Positions 1-12,800 of a stretch of DNA of 64,000 bases are shown in pieces. Made by a program: the position numbers and the translations under genes. The notes beneath the pieces are model-generated. The model saw only the letters and a program-made list of their open reading frames with translations. It was not told the DNA's origin and made no database searches. Positions within the stretch are counted from its first letter, which is position 1; every line of letters begins with the position of its first letter. Source of the stretch: Trichuris trichiura (lineage: Eukaryota > Nematoda > Enoplea > Trichinellida > Trichuridae); NCBI GenBank assembly GCA_037903355.1, contig JBAJFE010000014.1:6448001-6512000 (forward strand). The letters are read 5' to 3'.

Positions 1-620
1 GTTTCTAACAACGGCAAAAACGGAACGGTACCGCAAGTAAACCGAAACCAGCCTTTGCGTACAAAGTAGATATAAAATAAACCATGATCCAATAGGTGCT
101 TTTCGCTACTAGTAAATGCAAACAAGCCTACATAGCTCCACACCGACCATTCGGACACTTCTTTGAGTCCCAATATTACAGTAAAACAAGATGCGCAGGC
201 TCGATCTCATAAGTAATTTACTGCACAGATAGAGCCTTCCATGACGCAAAAAGCGCTTTAGTGCGAAGGGGCACATGTTGACCGGTGCATGCAACCTTTT
301 TCTGCCATTATCTGTTGAGTGCGCAATGTAGCAACGATAATTTTTTTACTTAAAAACGAAGTATTGAAGCAATTGCACAGAAAGAATCGCCTTCCATGGC
401 CATGCTTCGTTTCACGCAGAAGACTAACGTAAGGCGAAAATTCTCATTTGCACACAAGGTCATGTTATCTTCGTGAAAAACTATGTTCCGTCGCTGATTC
501 CGGAGGGAACTGTTGAATTTGGCTCAAAACCAACTTTCCGCGCGTTAATTTTCGCGCTGATCAGTTCGCATGGTTAGGGAAAGCCTGTTTTTCACAGCCT
601 GACCCACAACCAGAGGTTTA
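1..620. other. No gene recognised
   Basis: AT-rich sequence with only short scattered frames and no recognisable motif. It ends at the target-site duplication of the hAT-type element. Confidence 0.5.
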
Positions 621-628
621 CTTTACTC

Positions 629-1417
629 CAGCGTTTCTCAACGTGGGCCCTGGGGCTCCCTCGGGGGGCCCTGGGAGATTTTAGGGGGGCCCTGGAGGAT
701 AATGCGGCAGGAGATTGTCCCAATCAACAGTTCAGCGGTAATAAGTAGCGTAGGAAAGTAATACGGTGGGCCTATTTGTCACTAACGGGAAGGCGTTCAC
801 AGCCCAACGGAAAATGTTCCATTGCAAAGTCAGGACGCGTTGACGTTATCTTTCTTCTCTAGGAGCCAATGAAAAACATGCTTTTACATTCCCTCCTGCC
901 CGGTATGCTTCTAAAAAGTCTCTGTGCATGGCGTGCTTCTAAAAAGCCCTTGGCCTTTCGGTAGGGAGCAGGTCGCAGGAATGTGTTCCATCTGCACACC
1001 CTTTTATCAACCCATAAAAACTTGTTATTCTATTCCTTCTCGTGCAGTGCAAGAAGCGCCGTGCCCTTCAGTTTTTGCGAACGGAACTTCAGAACAACTC
1101 ATTCCATCCGACCGTTCGTAACACAATAGCAGCCGGTATTCCCGTACGTACGGCTTTTCCGTCGCACATTCCCCACTTTTTCCCTCGACTCATAAAGGCG
1201 CCGACTCATAGAAGCGTACCCTTCCATTCCTTTCTCCCTGGTATACGCTGAACAAACAGCATTTATAGTGGTCCTTTTCTATTATTCACGCGGACTCTAG
1301 GCTGCGCGACAGGAGCGGCCAAAGCAAGAAAGCTGTGAGCACTAACAGACAAGGGGGCCATCTGGGGGCCCTGGCGAGTTCAGGGGGCCCTAGGGCAAAA
1401 AAGGTTGAGAAAGTATG
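629..1417. mobile_element. Non-autonomous hAT-type element with perfect 8-bp target duplication
   Basis: The left end reads CAGCGTTTCTCAAC and the right end, on the reverse strand, reads CATACTTTCTCAAC. Both are followed by GGGCCC-rich subterminal sequence (about 645-690 and 1350-1395), as in ZBED/SCAND3-type hAT termini. The 8-mer CTTTACTC lies directly outside both ends (621-628 and 1418-1425), exactly the hAT duplication length. The 0.8-kb interior has no transposase frame, so the element must depend on an autonomous relative. The hAT transposase relic at 6.1-7.3 kb belongs to the same broad group. Confidence 0.85.
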
Positions 1418-1540
1418 CTTTACTCTATTCAGTGGTGGCAAAGTTTCCCGTCGCTTTTACTGAGATTGGTTCTCCGTTTTTCGTCTGCTGCTGTCAGTTC
1501 TTTACTTTTGCTTCGTTTCCCATTTCAACTTTCTTGTTCT

Positions 1541-1734
1541 TAATGGTGATACGGAGGCGCTACCCGTTAAGCGTTTACTTGGCGAAGCTTTCGGAAAACA
1601 CCGGTTCCCGTCTTCACCTCATAAAAGAAGCGCATCTGCATCCAGCATTTTTATTCGCTGAAGACGTGAACCGGCGTTTCCCGAAAGCTTCGCCAAGTAA
1701 ATGCTTAGCGAGTAGCACCTCCGTATCACCGTTA
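1541..1734. repeat. Fold-back (inverted-repeat) insertion, Penelope pLTR type
   Basis: Two arms of about 88 bp (1541-1628 and 1647-1734) are inverted copies of each other with few differences and a short spacer. Each arm contains the block GAAAGCTTCGCC seen in other fold-back elements here. The right arm has an intact hammerhead-like core. The mirrored core in the left arm has lost its first C. The 40-nt terminal extension found on other copies is not evident here. Confidence 0.75.
1656..1694 (+). ncRNA. Hammerhead-ribozyme-like motif
   Basis: CTGAAGA (1658-1664) fits the catalytic box CUGANGA. It is followed by a stem II that can form with one mismatch (CGTGAAC with GTTTCCCG), then GAAA (1683-1686) and AGCTTCGCC, which can start stem III. 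This is the minimal arrangement known from Penelope-like element pLTRs. Activity is not implied. Confidence 0.5.
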
Positions 1735-3249
1735 GGAGGAGCTTCATTTTCAATGCTGCTCTTTGTTCTTGTTTTAAACCTCCTGGTTCATCTCCTTTGG
1801 TTCGCTACCGTTACCTTCTGGCAGTTCGTTCGAGCCACAATTCGTCGGTCTGGAATTACTTCCTTTGGTCCAGGCGTTAGCAGACGAACAACAATCAATC
1901 TGAGCGTGAAAACGACAGGGCGTTTTTCCGTCATTGCGTAGTGTAAAGAAATCTATCCTAAGTGGTTAAACGGCAAAAAACAATCGTTCCTTGCTTACCC
2001 GGTCTGGTTATCGCGATATTTGACATGCGTCAAATTCGGAGGTTCCGCATTCTGAAAGCTAAACAGCTTTTCCTATAAACAAGGTGTTCTCCTTACGTTA
2101 CCCTTCCGCAAAAAAAGGTGATTCTGCACGGAATCATCATCCTATTACCGAAAAGCAAAATTTTCTAGAACTAAGCATATGGCTTTCACTACTCGCGATA
2201 ATGGCAGCAAAGTAAAAGATGCGCACAATTGCTTTTTTCTAATGTTGGAGTTTTTCTGACGGTTAATTTGAACGGTCATATTATTGCGAAAGGAGCAGTA
2301 AAAAGGAAAGCTATGATAGCCCACGAAGCTGAGTCGTCATAAACTACAGAATTTTTGCAAGACAGGCATGATCAACCAGCCTGACTAATGCATTCCCTAA
2401 GCCTCTGTTGAACTAACTAGGTGACCTATCCAACTGGAATACTATTGCTTAAAATTCAGTTTTTCAAGGTTTTAATGTAAAGCGCAGTTATACATTTCCT
2501 TTATAGGATGGCAACTGAATCTGACGGTTCTGGAAGCCATGCTCTGATACTCGCGCAGACAATAATATCCGCTTTCCCTTGCGAACTGCTCAATCATCTA
2601 CTGGCAGTGTATTTGTATCGTGGCTAAAGACTTGTTGAATAACGCAAACACCAATCAAATCGTTTCAAAAAGTGGTAAAATTCTAAAATCCAATTACATG
2701 GCGCTCTATCTTCAACAGCAGCAAAGAGTTCCACTCTTTTTTGAGAAAATTTGACAACTTTTCGAAACAGTGCTTGATTACTCGTTTACATTGTATAATA
2801 AATTAGTAGTTGATGAAAAAAGATGTAACTCACCGTTATGTCTTAGCTTTGCTTGCCGCGAACACTCTGAGACATTTAGCTGGCTGTCTATTGGATATAC
2901 AACATCAAGTGAAGTAATGGTGTTGGGAAAAGTTAGACAGAGGCTACAGCAGGCAGGATGAACATCGCCTCATAAACATTTCGAAAAATTGGTGAGTGGT
3001 CTGTTCTTTCATCCAATTATACATAAGCCAGCCCAGGCATGAAAGTGGATTAACAGCGTGGTCTCGACTGTTGGTTGTGTTCATGTGGGCGTAGGAATTC
3101 GCGCAGGTGTGACCTATTATGGGAAAGTCTTCGTGCAAAGAATCCAAGGCAGCGGTACTTTCAAATAAACGATAGCCCTTTTCCCTAGCAAAGATAACTA
3201 TCTGGATGTGTCTTGGGCAACTTCTCCCTTCCAGTCGAGAGGTATTCTG
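1735..3249. other. No gene recognised
   Basis: Only short frames without recognisable domains. The last few hundred bases probably include the 3' end of the decayed gypsy element that begins on the minus strand at 6.1 kb. Confidence 0.4.
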
Positions 3250-3906
3250 TGTGGCGGAAGGCCCACTGTCTTCAGAGTGAAGACTTGCAGTGGACGTAGT
3301 ATCTGAAATACAGTGCGATCTGTTTTTCATTTCATCCACATGTTGATGAACTTTTCTTTCATTCGCTGTGAGCGATTCGTATGGAACAGGCCCTGTTTGG
3401 GCAATTACTTCAGCTGGAATCCAACGGGAAGCTGAAACCTAACTCTTAATGAACGCAGGATCTCCTAATTGAAAAGTCTTTTCGTATCTGCACGTAGTGG
3501 CCCCAGCAGCATCGACCTTAAGTTGTCCTTCCGTCCAAATGCTTGGGTGAAATATGTTCAAAAACGTCTTCAGTTTTCGTCCCATTAGTTGCTCGGCTGG
3601 GGTCTGACCAGTAGCAACTGATGAAATCACACTGTTTGTCAGAAGCACACTGCATAGTCTTGAGCCCTAGTTACCGTAAATGGTTCGTTTCAACGAATCT
3701 TTGACTGTCTGGACCATGCGTTCCGCCTCACCGCTGCTTTGCGGGTAGTATGGTGATACTTGGGCAGATTTAGCGAGATTATTCCTACAGAACAATTGGA
3801 ACTCTTCCGCGGTAAACTGTGATCCGTTGTCTGAGACTACGGAATCTGGGATTCCGTGAGTAGTGAATTGTCCCGGTAGTTGAATAATAGTATTCTCAGC
3901 GGTTAC

Positions 3907-4440
3907 AAACTTAAACACAGGATGCTTCGTAACGGCATAATGTTTCATGGTTTTGGTAGATCTTCTATGGTTTTTCCCGTTTTTGTCTGTTCTGGTATCT
4001 GCATTGTGGTATAGATAAGCTACCCGTTCAAACTTTTATTAATATTGCGAAGCTTTCAGGGACAGGAGTTCCCCGAAAGCTTCGCAATATTAATAAAAGT
4101 TTGAACGTGTAGCTTATCCGTACCCCAATGCTGATTCACACACCCGTTAGGGGAAATTATGTTTTCAAAGCAATGTGCTGGTATGTGTAGTTAAACGAAA
4201 CAACTGCTCTATCAACTGAGCTTCTCCATCTCACTGATGACGGAACTAGAGCGTTCTGAAAGCTCTGAAATAAAGTTGAGTGCATTGGTTCTGTACAGTT
4301 TTCCTAAAACTCGCTCATTCATTCGCTGGTAGAGCAGTTGTTTCGTTTAACTACAGAAACTAACACAGAAAAAAACGGCAAACGCCGTAAAAAATCTACC
4401 AAAACCGGTTATAGACTTCTTTCTTTTAGCTTCTAACATT
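3907..4440. mobile_element. Composite fold-back element inserted in the gypsy integrase
   Basis: This interrupts the integrase between DAHS and VFKFVTAENT. The outer arms match in inverted orientation (around 3949-3985 and 4385-4422, sharing AAAATCTACCAAAACC and its complement). Inside are a tight hairpin (4015-4061 with 4070-4117) and a second inverted pair (4187-4210 with 4331-4354) around a hammerhead-like core. The left end carries the conserved 40-nt extension (minus-strand ATG at 3946-3948, peptide [13 protein letters not shown]). No exact target duplication could be read. Confidence 0.7.
4230..4275 (+). ncRNA. Hammerhead-ribozyme-like motif
   Basis: CTGATGA at 4234-4240 is followed by a 6-bp stem II CGGAAC...GTTCTG (one G-T pair) with loop TAGAGC, then GAAA (4258-4261). 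The stem sequence differs from that of other copies yet still pairs, which supports an RNA structure. Confidence 0.55.
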
Positions 4441-6131
4441 TAGAATGGGCATCCACGATTACGAGAAATCTTTCGCTTTCAAAGAATCCCGCGAAATCGA
4501 CGTACAGTTTCGACCATGGGTTTCAAGGAACTTCCCAATGATGAATTGGGAAACGCGGAGGAGAATGACAGTTCGTCTGGCGGGTAGAAAATTTGAAAAC
4601 GAACTTTTCATTGTCTGCATTAATGTTTTGCCATCAGACATGGCAAATTGCCAGACTTTTTATCCTAACGTTTCCTGGGTAACTTAGATGAAGTTCTCCT
4701 ATGACTTGCTACTGCCTTTGTCGTGGAATGGCAACTTTGTTTCCCCGAAGGAATTCTCATGAACTGATAGTTCGTTCTTCTTGTTAGCTTGACCGAAAGG
4801 CTTTGTCAACTTTTTCAACAGCCATCCACCTTTTCCATGCTCAATTTAGTACACAGACTAGCAGTGGATCACACAGTGTCATCCTGCAAATGCCGATTGC
4901 AATGAGTGGAGGCGCCGCTAATTCCTCAAGGAAAAATGCTTCTGGAACGCCTGGAACCTCTACGCTGAGTGAATATTGAGACCGCCCGCTTAGCGCCTCA
5001 GCGTGAGAGCTTTCTGATCTTGATTTATACACTAAGTTGAACTTTTAAAGTTGCAAAAGGGCAGACCATCTCAACATCCTCGGTGGAAGAATTTCTGGAG
5101 TTGGTTAGTCCATAGTGGAGAGTACAAGAAGCGGTTTGTGATCCGTTATCTGCGTGAACTTTCGGCCGTAAAAGAAGTAGTGGAACTTCTTGACTCCTGT
5201 CACTACTGCTAGAGCTCCCTTGTCTATCTGTGCATATTTGGGTTCAGTCGTTGTAAAAGTACGTGACTGAAAAACGACAGCAGCTTCCTTACCATTTGAC
5301 TTTCTTTGATTCAAGACAGCTCTCATTCCACATGGCGATGGGTCACAGGTGAGGGTGATTGACAGCGAGTTATTGAATGGAGTTAAAACACTATCTGAAC
5401 TGCGTAGCTTCTTCAATGTTTGGTAACTTTCTTCATGCCCTTTGGCCCATTTCCATTTTGCCATCTTATCCAGGCAACGGTGAAACTGGTCTGCCGTGGC
5501 TGCCTTGTCCCTTAGAAAATTGTAAAAATTGAGAAAACCTAACAAAACTTCGAATTCCTATTGATCCCGAGGTGCTGGTACCTTGTAAATTGCTTCTGGC
5601 TTTGAAGCTGATGGGTGAATACCAGATGGATTGATCCTGCAACTCAGGAAGCTAGCTCTCTTAACTCTGATAAAGCAATTTTTCTTCTTGGCTTGGAAAT
5701 CCAGCTTTTAAAAGACTTCAGGGGACTGCTTAAGTCTGCACTCCAGTTCTTGGGATATGGCAGCTTTGATGAGAATGCCCTTGAAATATGGAGTGACTCC
5801 TGAAACACCATTGAATGCTCCATTCATAATCTGCTAAAAAATTCTCAGGACAATGCTCACCTCAAACTGCAAGCGTTTGATCTTAAATGCCTCACGACGC
5901 GGGATGACCATCTGGGCTTCAGCTAAAGCGTTGTCCACAGGTAGCTGTAGGTAAGCTTGCGTCATGCCTATTTTCGCGAAAACTTGTCCTCCTGACAAGT
6001 TGGACAATAAATTATTAACTGCTAGGGTGGGACATGAATGCTTTCGCAGGGCAATGTTGATCGGAACCTCCTTATCGCTGCAAAGTCGAATTGTGCCATT
6101 CGACTTACTGACAGGAACAATTGGTGTAGAC

Positions 6132-7345
6132 CAGCAATTCTTAACGGAAGCCCTGGAGAGTCCGAGGGGGGTTTAGAGCGAGAAGCTTGTGAAGGGGGCC
6201 GGGCGCCTCTTTAGGGAGCCCCAGGATTTCGTAAAAGAATTTTATAAATGCGTCAACGGGACGGTACAACTGATGTTCTGCTTTCTTATTTGCATCTGCC
6301 GAGCGCTACTGTGAGGCGCGAAGAAGTTCAAGGAGTCAGGTAGCCCCTGTAGTTGGTACCGTGCCGTGCTGTTCATGAGATTATTATCTCTGCTTTGAAA
6401 CGCCTTGTTTAAAGAATCAAACTTTTCAAAAATGTCTGCGATATAGAATATGTTCGCTTTAGTGTCAATGAGTTTGTCTCTGTATTCCTTATTCTCTTTA
6501 TTTTATAAACGCAACTATCGTTTTCAGTAGTGCAACAAAACGCTGATGACATTTTTCTTTTTGCGGCCAATCGTTCAGCGTATCAAGTCCTCATTACTTT
6601 GCTTACAGAGTTGCCGGAAAAGACGATTTTGGAGCGCATGGGATTTGATGAAATTCACCACGTCAATGACAACCGGGAGGAAACGGTTTAGACGCGATCC
6701 TAACTTCTTTGAGACTGAATGCTCTCCATAAATAACGCAAAGAATAGTAAAAACTGAAGATAGAAGTAGTTCCACTGTGGAAGCAGCGCCGTCAGTCGCG
6801 CAAGCAACTACATTCTGAAATGGAGTGTTGTTCTCATTAAAGTAATTTTGAATTTTTCCAAAGATCGTCAGTCCCTTAGTATCAGACCTAATTTTCCTGG
6901 CAAACGTTTCTTTCATCAGCGTGTTTGCATTCCAGAAACTGACGTAAGCCATGAGAAGAGCGCCACTGTCTTCCAAAGTAGTTTCGTCTATTTGCAAAGA
7001 AAATTTTTTCGACCGAAGTAAAGCAATCAATTGATCATTTCATCGATTCTCCTGCAAACAGTGGAGTTGCTGAACAGAAATGAATGAACGATATCCCTGG
7101 TTATAAAATTCATGGCGTCAGAAACTATTATGAACACTGAAGGCAAGATAAGCGGCTCACCAGCATTGCGGGCATTTCCAGTTTGTGTTATCAGTTTACT
7201 AATTTTTTAAGACGCAAAAATGTCCTTGTCCAACTGCTGTGAGTACTGGCCTATAATTTGAGGCAGTATTTCCTTTTCGCGGAAGCTATCTCTCAGACCT
7301 AAAAAATATTCCAAAGGCTTGTCTTTGTACTCCCAATGCGCGCTA
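6132..7345 (-). pseudogene. hAT transposase relic (ZBED5/SCAND3-like)
   Basis: The minus-strand translation shows, in order, KDKPLEYFLGLRDSFREKE, the block GEPLILPSVFIIVSDA...STVCRRIDEM, then FSLQIDETTLEDSGALLMAYV...ACATDGAAS...VVNFIKSHALQNRLFRQLC. Degraded C-terminal sequence (KLIDTKANIFYIADIFEKFDSLN) follows near 6.45 kb. These are the signature blocks of the ZBED5-type hAT transposase core, including the acidic residue before GAAS. A one-base frameshift with stops lies at about 7020-7030 and further lesions follow, so it is non-functional. The edge at 6132 reads CAGCAATTCTTAAC, a hAT-type terminus abutting gypsy sequence. The outer end and a matching 8-bp duplication were not found. Confidence 0.85.
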
Positions 7346-9808
7346 TGAAAATATCTCTTCATTTTGCAAGGCTTCATTCTCATATGAAAATGAATACACG
7401 CACGGAAGACACATTGGCACTAACTGGTCACGAGGAGACGGGAGGAAACTATACGCCAAGTACTCCAAGGAATAATTCTGGCACTTCTTCACCAAGGAAC
7501 CCATGATTGATATCTTAACGGACGCTAACAAATACGTGAACTGACAGAAAAAAAGCAGACATACTGCCACGTCACGACTAAGTTCAAATTTTCGAGTAGA
7601 AAAAATGTGATTCGGAAGGTAGATACGTATAGAGGACTGGAATAAATTCTCATCCTTCCGATCTACCTAGTTACGATTGACCAAATAAGGCCTCTCAGAC
7701 TTCTTGCCCCCTCCAAAAAAATTTTCGATTTCTGCTCCCCTAACACTCTCGGCTCCCGGGTGTCCCAAGCCGCAAGTTGAGCATGGCTGGCTTAAACTCC
7801 TGATACTGCTGGTGTCAGCTTTTCGTTCAGCGGATAGCAAGGAAAGCTTTTTGCAGACTATCCTGTGTAGCAGATCCACTAATAGTAAATAAGCAACTAA
7901 AGATCAGTGATTGGACAAAACTTAGTAATTTTGCTCAGTGAGATGACAGTGTCTCAACCTTTTCTGTGCCGCACCCTCCCACACCCACTCTTTCGCTATT
8001 ATTCGCTTGGCATAATTTTTCCGCTCCTTTCCTTGATATGAGCGAATTGAGATGCCTCCAGTGGATGATTTATGTCCATGTTTGTCTGCTTTTACCGCCT
8101 TGTCGGCACTTTTCACGCTCACAAAAAACTGTAAAAATGAAAAAAGATTAGCAATAGCTCAGAATTTTATTTTTAAAATTTAGACATAAAGCTGACCAAG
8201 AGGAACCTTCTAGAACTAACTCTCGATGAAAGGCAAGAGGTAAAGTCATTTATTGTGGGTCGCCGATAGAACCACTTGGTACACTGCTGTGATAACCCTA
8301 ATGTCATAGCAGCCAATGTCCCCTCACTTAGGAGCAGAGCTCAGACCGGAGATCTGCATATGCAACTAGCCTGTGGACGCTGAATCGTACCAGGCAAAAA
8401 TTATTGCAGCTACCAGGAGAAATGTTTATCTGCTATTCATCCGCATTCCGCACTCCAACCACTACTCAGCGTCCAAAAAAAGTTCTCACCTGTTTTCCTC
8501 TAAATTTTTTTCGCAGTATCTCCAACTCGTTTTTCGCGGTACTCCAAAACCGTTTTTTAAAAACGGGTTAGAAATACCGCAAAAAAATTAGAAGAAAACT
8601 TGTTAAAATACCCGTTAAGAAAAAGAGAAAGTTCCCACTTGTTTCCCTCTTAGCAGCGCGTTAAGTTACGTCGCGCCACCGATCAGTTTTCTGGCACCGC
8701 CTTCATTGCCTGTTCGGCTTCTATCTATCCCCAGAAATCTTCCAGGTGACATAGGGGGCTAGCGCCCCCTTCAGAATCACTGAGTTAGATGCACATGCGC
8801 TCGCCGAGTGCTGTCCGTTGACCCTTCGAGTTTAAAGCTTCTTTTCCAGCGCGAGGCTGTCGCAAATCATGAACAGCTTAAGGAATACACTCTTTTATTC
8901 ACAGTGCTTCTATGGACAAGCAAAACGAGAGCACCTCATTGCTGCAAGGAAATGGCAGCGACTTTTCGCAAAACCGCACGCGCTGGATAACACCTTTGTA
9001 GTGCAAGAGTACCAGCGCAGAGGACTCACCTATAGCTTTCCAAAATGCATCTAGTAGTGGCATCATGGCAACGACGCGGGAGCGTAATGGGGGAACGAAT
9101 CGTACTGCGGTGGGCGAGCGTAAGTTGGTACCTCGACCCCGTCAGTTCGCAGGATTAAAATGGATTAGCGCGTAGATGAACAATGTGCAAATGGATTAAA
9201 GACGATGTTCAAAATATGAATGGGATAAAACGGCAACAGTTGAGGCCGGCATCGCATAATTGGTTCCTTACTGTGGCTTATTAAAGAAATAGTATACGCA
9301 AGCCGTTCTGCCTGTCCCGAGTAGACGACATCAAACCATGACCGCCCAAATAAAAGTGTAAAACAAAGAGCAGTGAAAATTTCAATTACCAGGGGCCGAC
9401 GACAGCGTGCAGGAGGACGATAGCGGGAAAACGGGGAAACTGCGCTACGTGATGAAAAAAGACAAGAACCGTTTTTTCGAAACAACGTACGACGGAAAGC
9501 CTACAATTCGGTTTTTCTCGTCTTAGATTTGCTAGATCCGCTTAATTCTTGCCCTTTCAACAGCAACAGCGGCACTTCTTAAGCATGCAATTAACTCAAG
9601 TTCAACGCAGTGTCAAACATGAAAGTTAAATTCATTCGGAATGAATTAATTGGAAACCCAAGTACAATGGCACAATTGCACTTCCTTGATTCCAAGGACA
9701 GCACTTAAAAGAAAAGATACGACAGTATTTTCATGGTTTGGTCGGTAAGGGTGGCAATGGCTAAAATACATAAGCTGACAAACTCGGTTAAATTAAAATC
9801 AAAAGAGC
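7346..9808. other. No gene recognised; one fold-back repeat
   Basis: No convincing coding frame. CAGTGTCTCAACCTTTTC at about 7948 resembles a hAT terminus but no partner was found. An imperfect inverted repeat lies at about 8487-8605 (listed separately). Confidence 0.4.
8487..8605. repeat. Imperfect inverted repeat
   Basis: Arms of about 45 bp (near 8490-8535 and 8556-8602) pair with scattered mismatches around an AT-rich centre. It lacks a recognisable hammerhead core or the terminal extension, so membership of the Penelope-type family is uncertain. Confidence 0.5.
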
Positions 9809-12800
9809 TCATACTTTCTCCCGCCGTGGAACAGTAATCATGCTCGGCAACTGTTGAGAAGTAGGTGACATTGGAGAAAAAAGTGGGCTAATAACTGCTG
9901 AAACTTCCACATGGCCACTATCGCGACGAGGTGGTAACGGCGGAGGGGTTGAATCGATCGGTTCCTCCTCGTCACCAGTAAGAGCTGAACCAAATAAATT
10001 ATGAATGTAATCATTTAACACAGCAACGACATACAAAGCTCGTCAAAGTTCTTGAAAGTGAGAAAGGAGGATCTCGCTCCGTTTAATCTTTCTAAAGAAC
10101 CAGTGAAACGATTTGATGATAGATTGGAAGGGTTCTGAGAACTTCCCTTTGAAACGTTAGAGTCTGGACGTGGAGGCCTCAAGGGAGTCAGCTAAACCAG
10201 TAAAACAATGACAACATGAAGAGCTCAATATCTTTACCTTTTCAGTTAGAACTATTGGCAGCATGTAGTTATGCCCATCAGTGCTCTGAGCTGAACTGAT
10301 AGAATCCGTGGATGTCCGACTAATTGTGACTTCTCTGAAATTTTAACGCGTTATCGCAAAAAGAAAAACAAAAAGGGGACGCTTTACTTTTCAGAGGCAG
10401 CAGCCGCCTTTCGTCTCGACGCAGCTTCTTTTTGATGAAGGCGACGCGGAACGCTGCTGCTACTTAAGGTAGTCATCATTCCAGATCGTAAGAGCCAAGG
10501 AGTGGATGTCGAACTATAAACCGAATTGCTCATGACACTGCCATAAATCGAAGAAACACACCCTTGCCAGTCCCGTACAGAATTCGTCTTCCTGTTGACC
10601 AGAGAGTTAGAATGAGGCGATCTTACATCATTGAACATGTATCCGTCCATTGAATGTTGCTTTTGCAAAGACTGTGCTCTTGGCATATCCAAAACAGCGT
10701 TTTCAGGAAGTAAGCTGACACGAACACCGTAATGCTGTTGCACATGCGACTTGTATTCCTTGAAACAGCTAACCAAAAGACAATGAAATTCCCGCTGCTC
10801 ACTGGAACAGAGCTGCGCGTGTAGATAAACACCTTTTTCTAACAATGGAACCTGGGAATTCAACACAATACCATAGGTGCGCGAAGTGGAAAAACAGGAA
10901 CCATACCTGGGCAGCGATACGATCTTTTAGAATATCAAGGAGATCCAGGGTCTTCTGGTCACACTTACACGTAAATGACTCATTGAAAAATACCTATTGA
11001 AATTAAGTTTAACCATTTAACTACTAAAACAGGCGAACAATGGTAACCTTTTCATAATTCTGGATGCCTCCCATGACCGCAGGTTGCAACATTCCTTGCA
11101 ATTTAGCAGCAAGAGGCTTCAAAGAACGTTCTCTATGCAATTCCGCGTCGTTTATTAAACGTTCAAGATCCTTAACTGTGCTCGTCATTGCTTCAACGGC
11201 AACTTCAACTGGGCTCAGATCTACCTGAAAATGGAGTACCTCAATAGAATGCAATTAACAAATGAACAGAAAGCGCCACGTCTAAATATTTTTCAAGTAA
11301 TGAAACATTCTGCATGTATGCATGCAACGCACCTATGAGTAGTAATTTGTTTGGTCACATTACCTGTACGACAGATTTTACAGATATTAGCAGATTAAAT
11401 TCGCCAAAAAAGATTACCTATTGTTAACAGATACAGAATGACAATTATTCGAATTGTTAACAGAAGCAAAATGAAAAGAAACGCCGAAACAATCAGTTCT
11501 CACGAGACACTGAAAACGATTTAAAAAACTATGGTAAAATAACAAGCAGATGTATACAATTTACACACTGTTGGGACACCTTCAAAATTTTAAACGCTTG
11601 ATAACACAACGTCATTTCTCTCAACAATCCGGGTCATGTAACTTTCGTGCTTGAAATGTGGGCGCAAACAAAGGGATTACGCAATGTTGTGTAATCGTGG
11701 TCAGGCTGAGTAATAGCATTAGTAACAAACCCAGTTCCATGGCACACAATTCAGCAGACCAGAAAAGGCTCCGTGTAGCGTTTAAAGAAGCATCCACGAC
11801 CTTGCACACCAGCGACCGCTCGTGTTCAACGAAGTTGGAGGATAGAATGGGCAACTGAGAGCTGTACAGTCATCGTAACGTCTACGTCGAGTTTGTCCCC
11901 ACGTATATTGCTTAACACGGCGTATGTCTGTACACTAAAGTGCTTTTGTTGTTGCTTCTTGTTCGCCATGAGCTCCCTAACAGTTTTTGCAGGCCACCTA
12001 AGCCTAAATGTAAATTCAGGACGCCTGAAATGTTGGTCGTACTTTTTCTACACCAACTGAAATTAGAGTTCAGCTAGTATTCATCACTGTAAGGAGATGA
12101 AGGACTTCCTTTCAGAGAGAAGAATAGATCAGGTAATGATTCCCGCAGGAATGACTGCCTACCGCCAGACTCTTGATATTGGAATAAACAAGCCATTCAA
12201 AGACAACTTGCGCAGTGAAATCAATTACCACATCGAAAATAAAATGGAGAAAAATCTGCGTGGAAACTTTATGACGCCCAGGTTGCAAAACATAGTGACT
12301 TGGGTGAAGAACTCATGGGACAAAATCACTGACAACTGTGTTGCCTATGCTCTACGAGCAGGCTACTTGGACAAAAAATGCTCGTTTAAAGAGAGCTTTA
12401 TTGCAAGATATGACAGGCTGAACTCAATAGTCCTGCAAGGAACGGAGTCGCAAGAAATTCAGGTCGGAATTCAGACTTCGGGGATTTATGAAGAAGTTCC
12501 AGAAAATGATGACATGACTGTGTTTGAATAAACATTTGTACATTTTTTTGCCCTACATTTATGGTTCTTCTTCTAGGTGTTTCGATATTTTTTTCGTTTA
12601 CATTTACGCTTCTTATAGGCTTCTGCGCATAAGTAAATGAACAAGTGTAGAGTGTGGTACCTGAAAATATAAGGCATTCCCCGAGAATAAGCCCTGCCAT
12701 GTTTATTGGAACAAAGTGAATGCGAGACCCGGCCTTATAATAGGGGAAACACGCTAGTAACTTCTTGCCCTTCTATACAACAGTCTTTGAGTTACGGTGC

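Larger units (their letters stand above)
3250..6131 (-). pseudogene. Decayed Ty3/gypsy pol (RT, RNase H, integrase), split by a fold-back element
   Basis: Read on the minus strand from 6131 down, the translation keeps the order of a gypsy pol of the worm K02A2.6-like type. The RT start (TPIVPVSKSNGTIRLC, AYLQLPVDNA) comes first, then the RT thumb (VTPYF region, GIHP) at about 5.6-5.9 kb. RNase H (LTCDPSPCGMRAVLNQ, ALAVVTGVKKFHYFFYGR, ITDHKPL) lies at 5105-5545 and the integrase zinc-binding region (IGELHLSYPGNVRIKSLA) near 4.65 kb. The integrase core is broken in two: PWSKLYVDFAGFF...IVDAHS ends at about 4440, and TAENTI...VVSDNGSQFTAEEF...YYPQSSGEAER resumes at about 3907. Chromodomain-side tail sequence continues to about 3.25 kb. 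Stops and frameshifts are frequent, so it is dead. The 5' part of pol and gag are absent. The pol breaks at 6131 where hAT sequence begins. Confidence 0.88.

Noticed and set aside
1405..1941. 178-codon open frame on the plus strand
   Set aside because: It runs through a fold-back element, so both arms are translated in one frame. It has no domain and ends outside any recognisable gene.
4327..4336. GCTGGTAGAGC-type strings resembling the D-arm/A box of a tRNA (also near 31.53, 40.78 and 50.66 kb)
   Set aside because: No acceptor stem, anticodon arm or T-arm accompanies them. They are the inner block of the fold-back family. A tRNA-derived origin is possible but unsupported.
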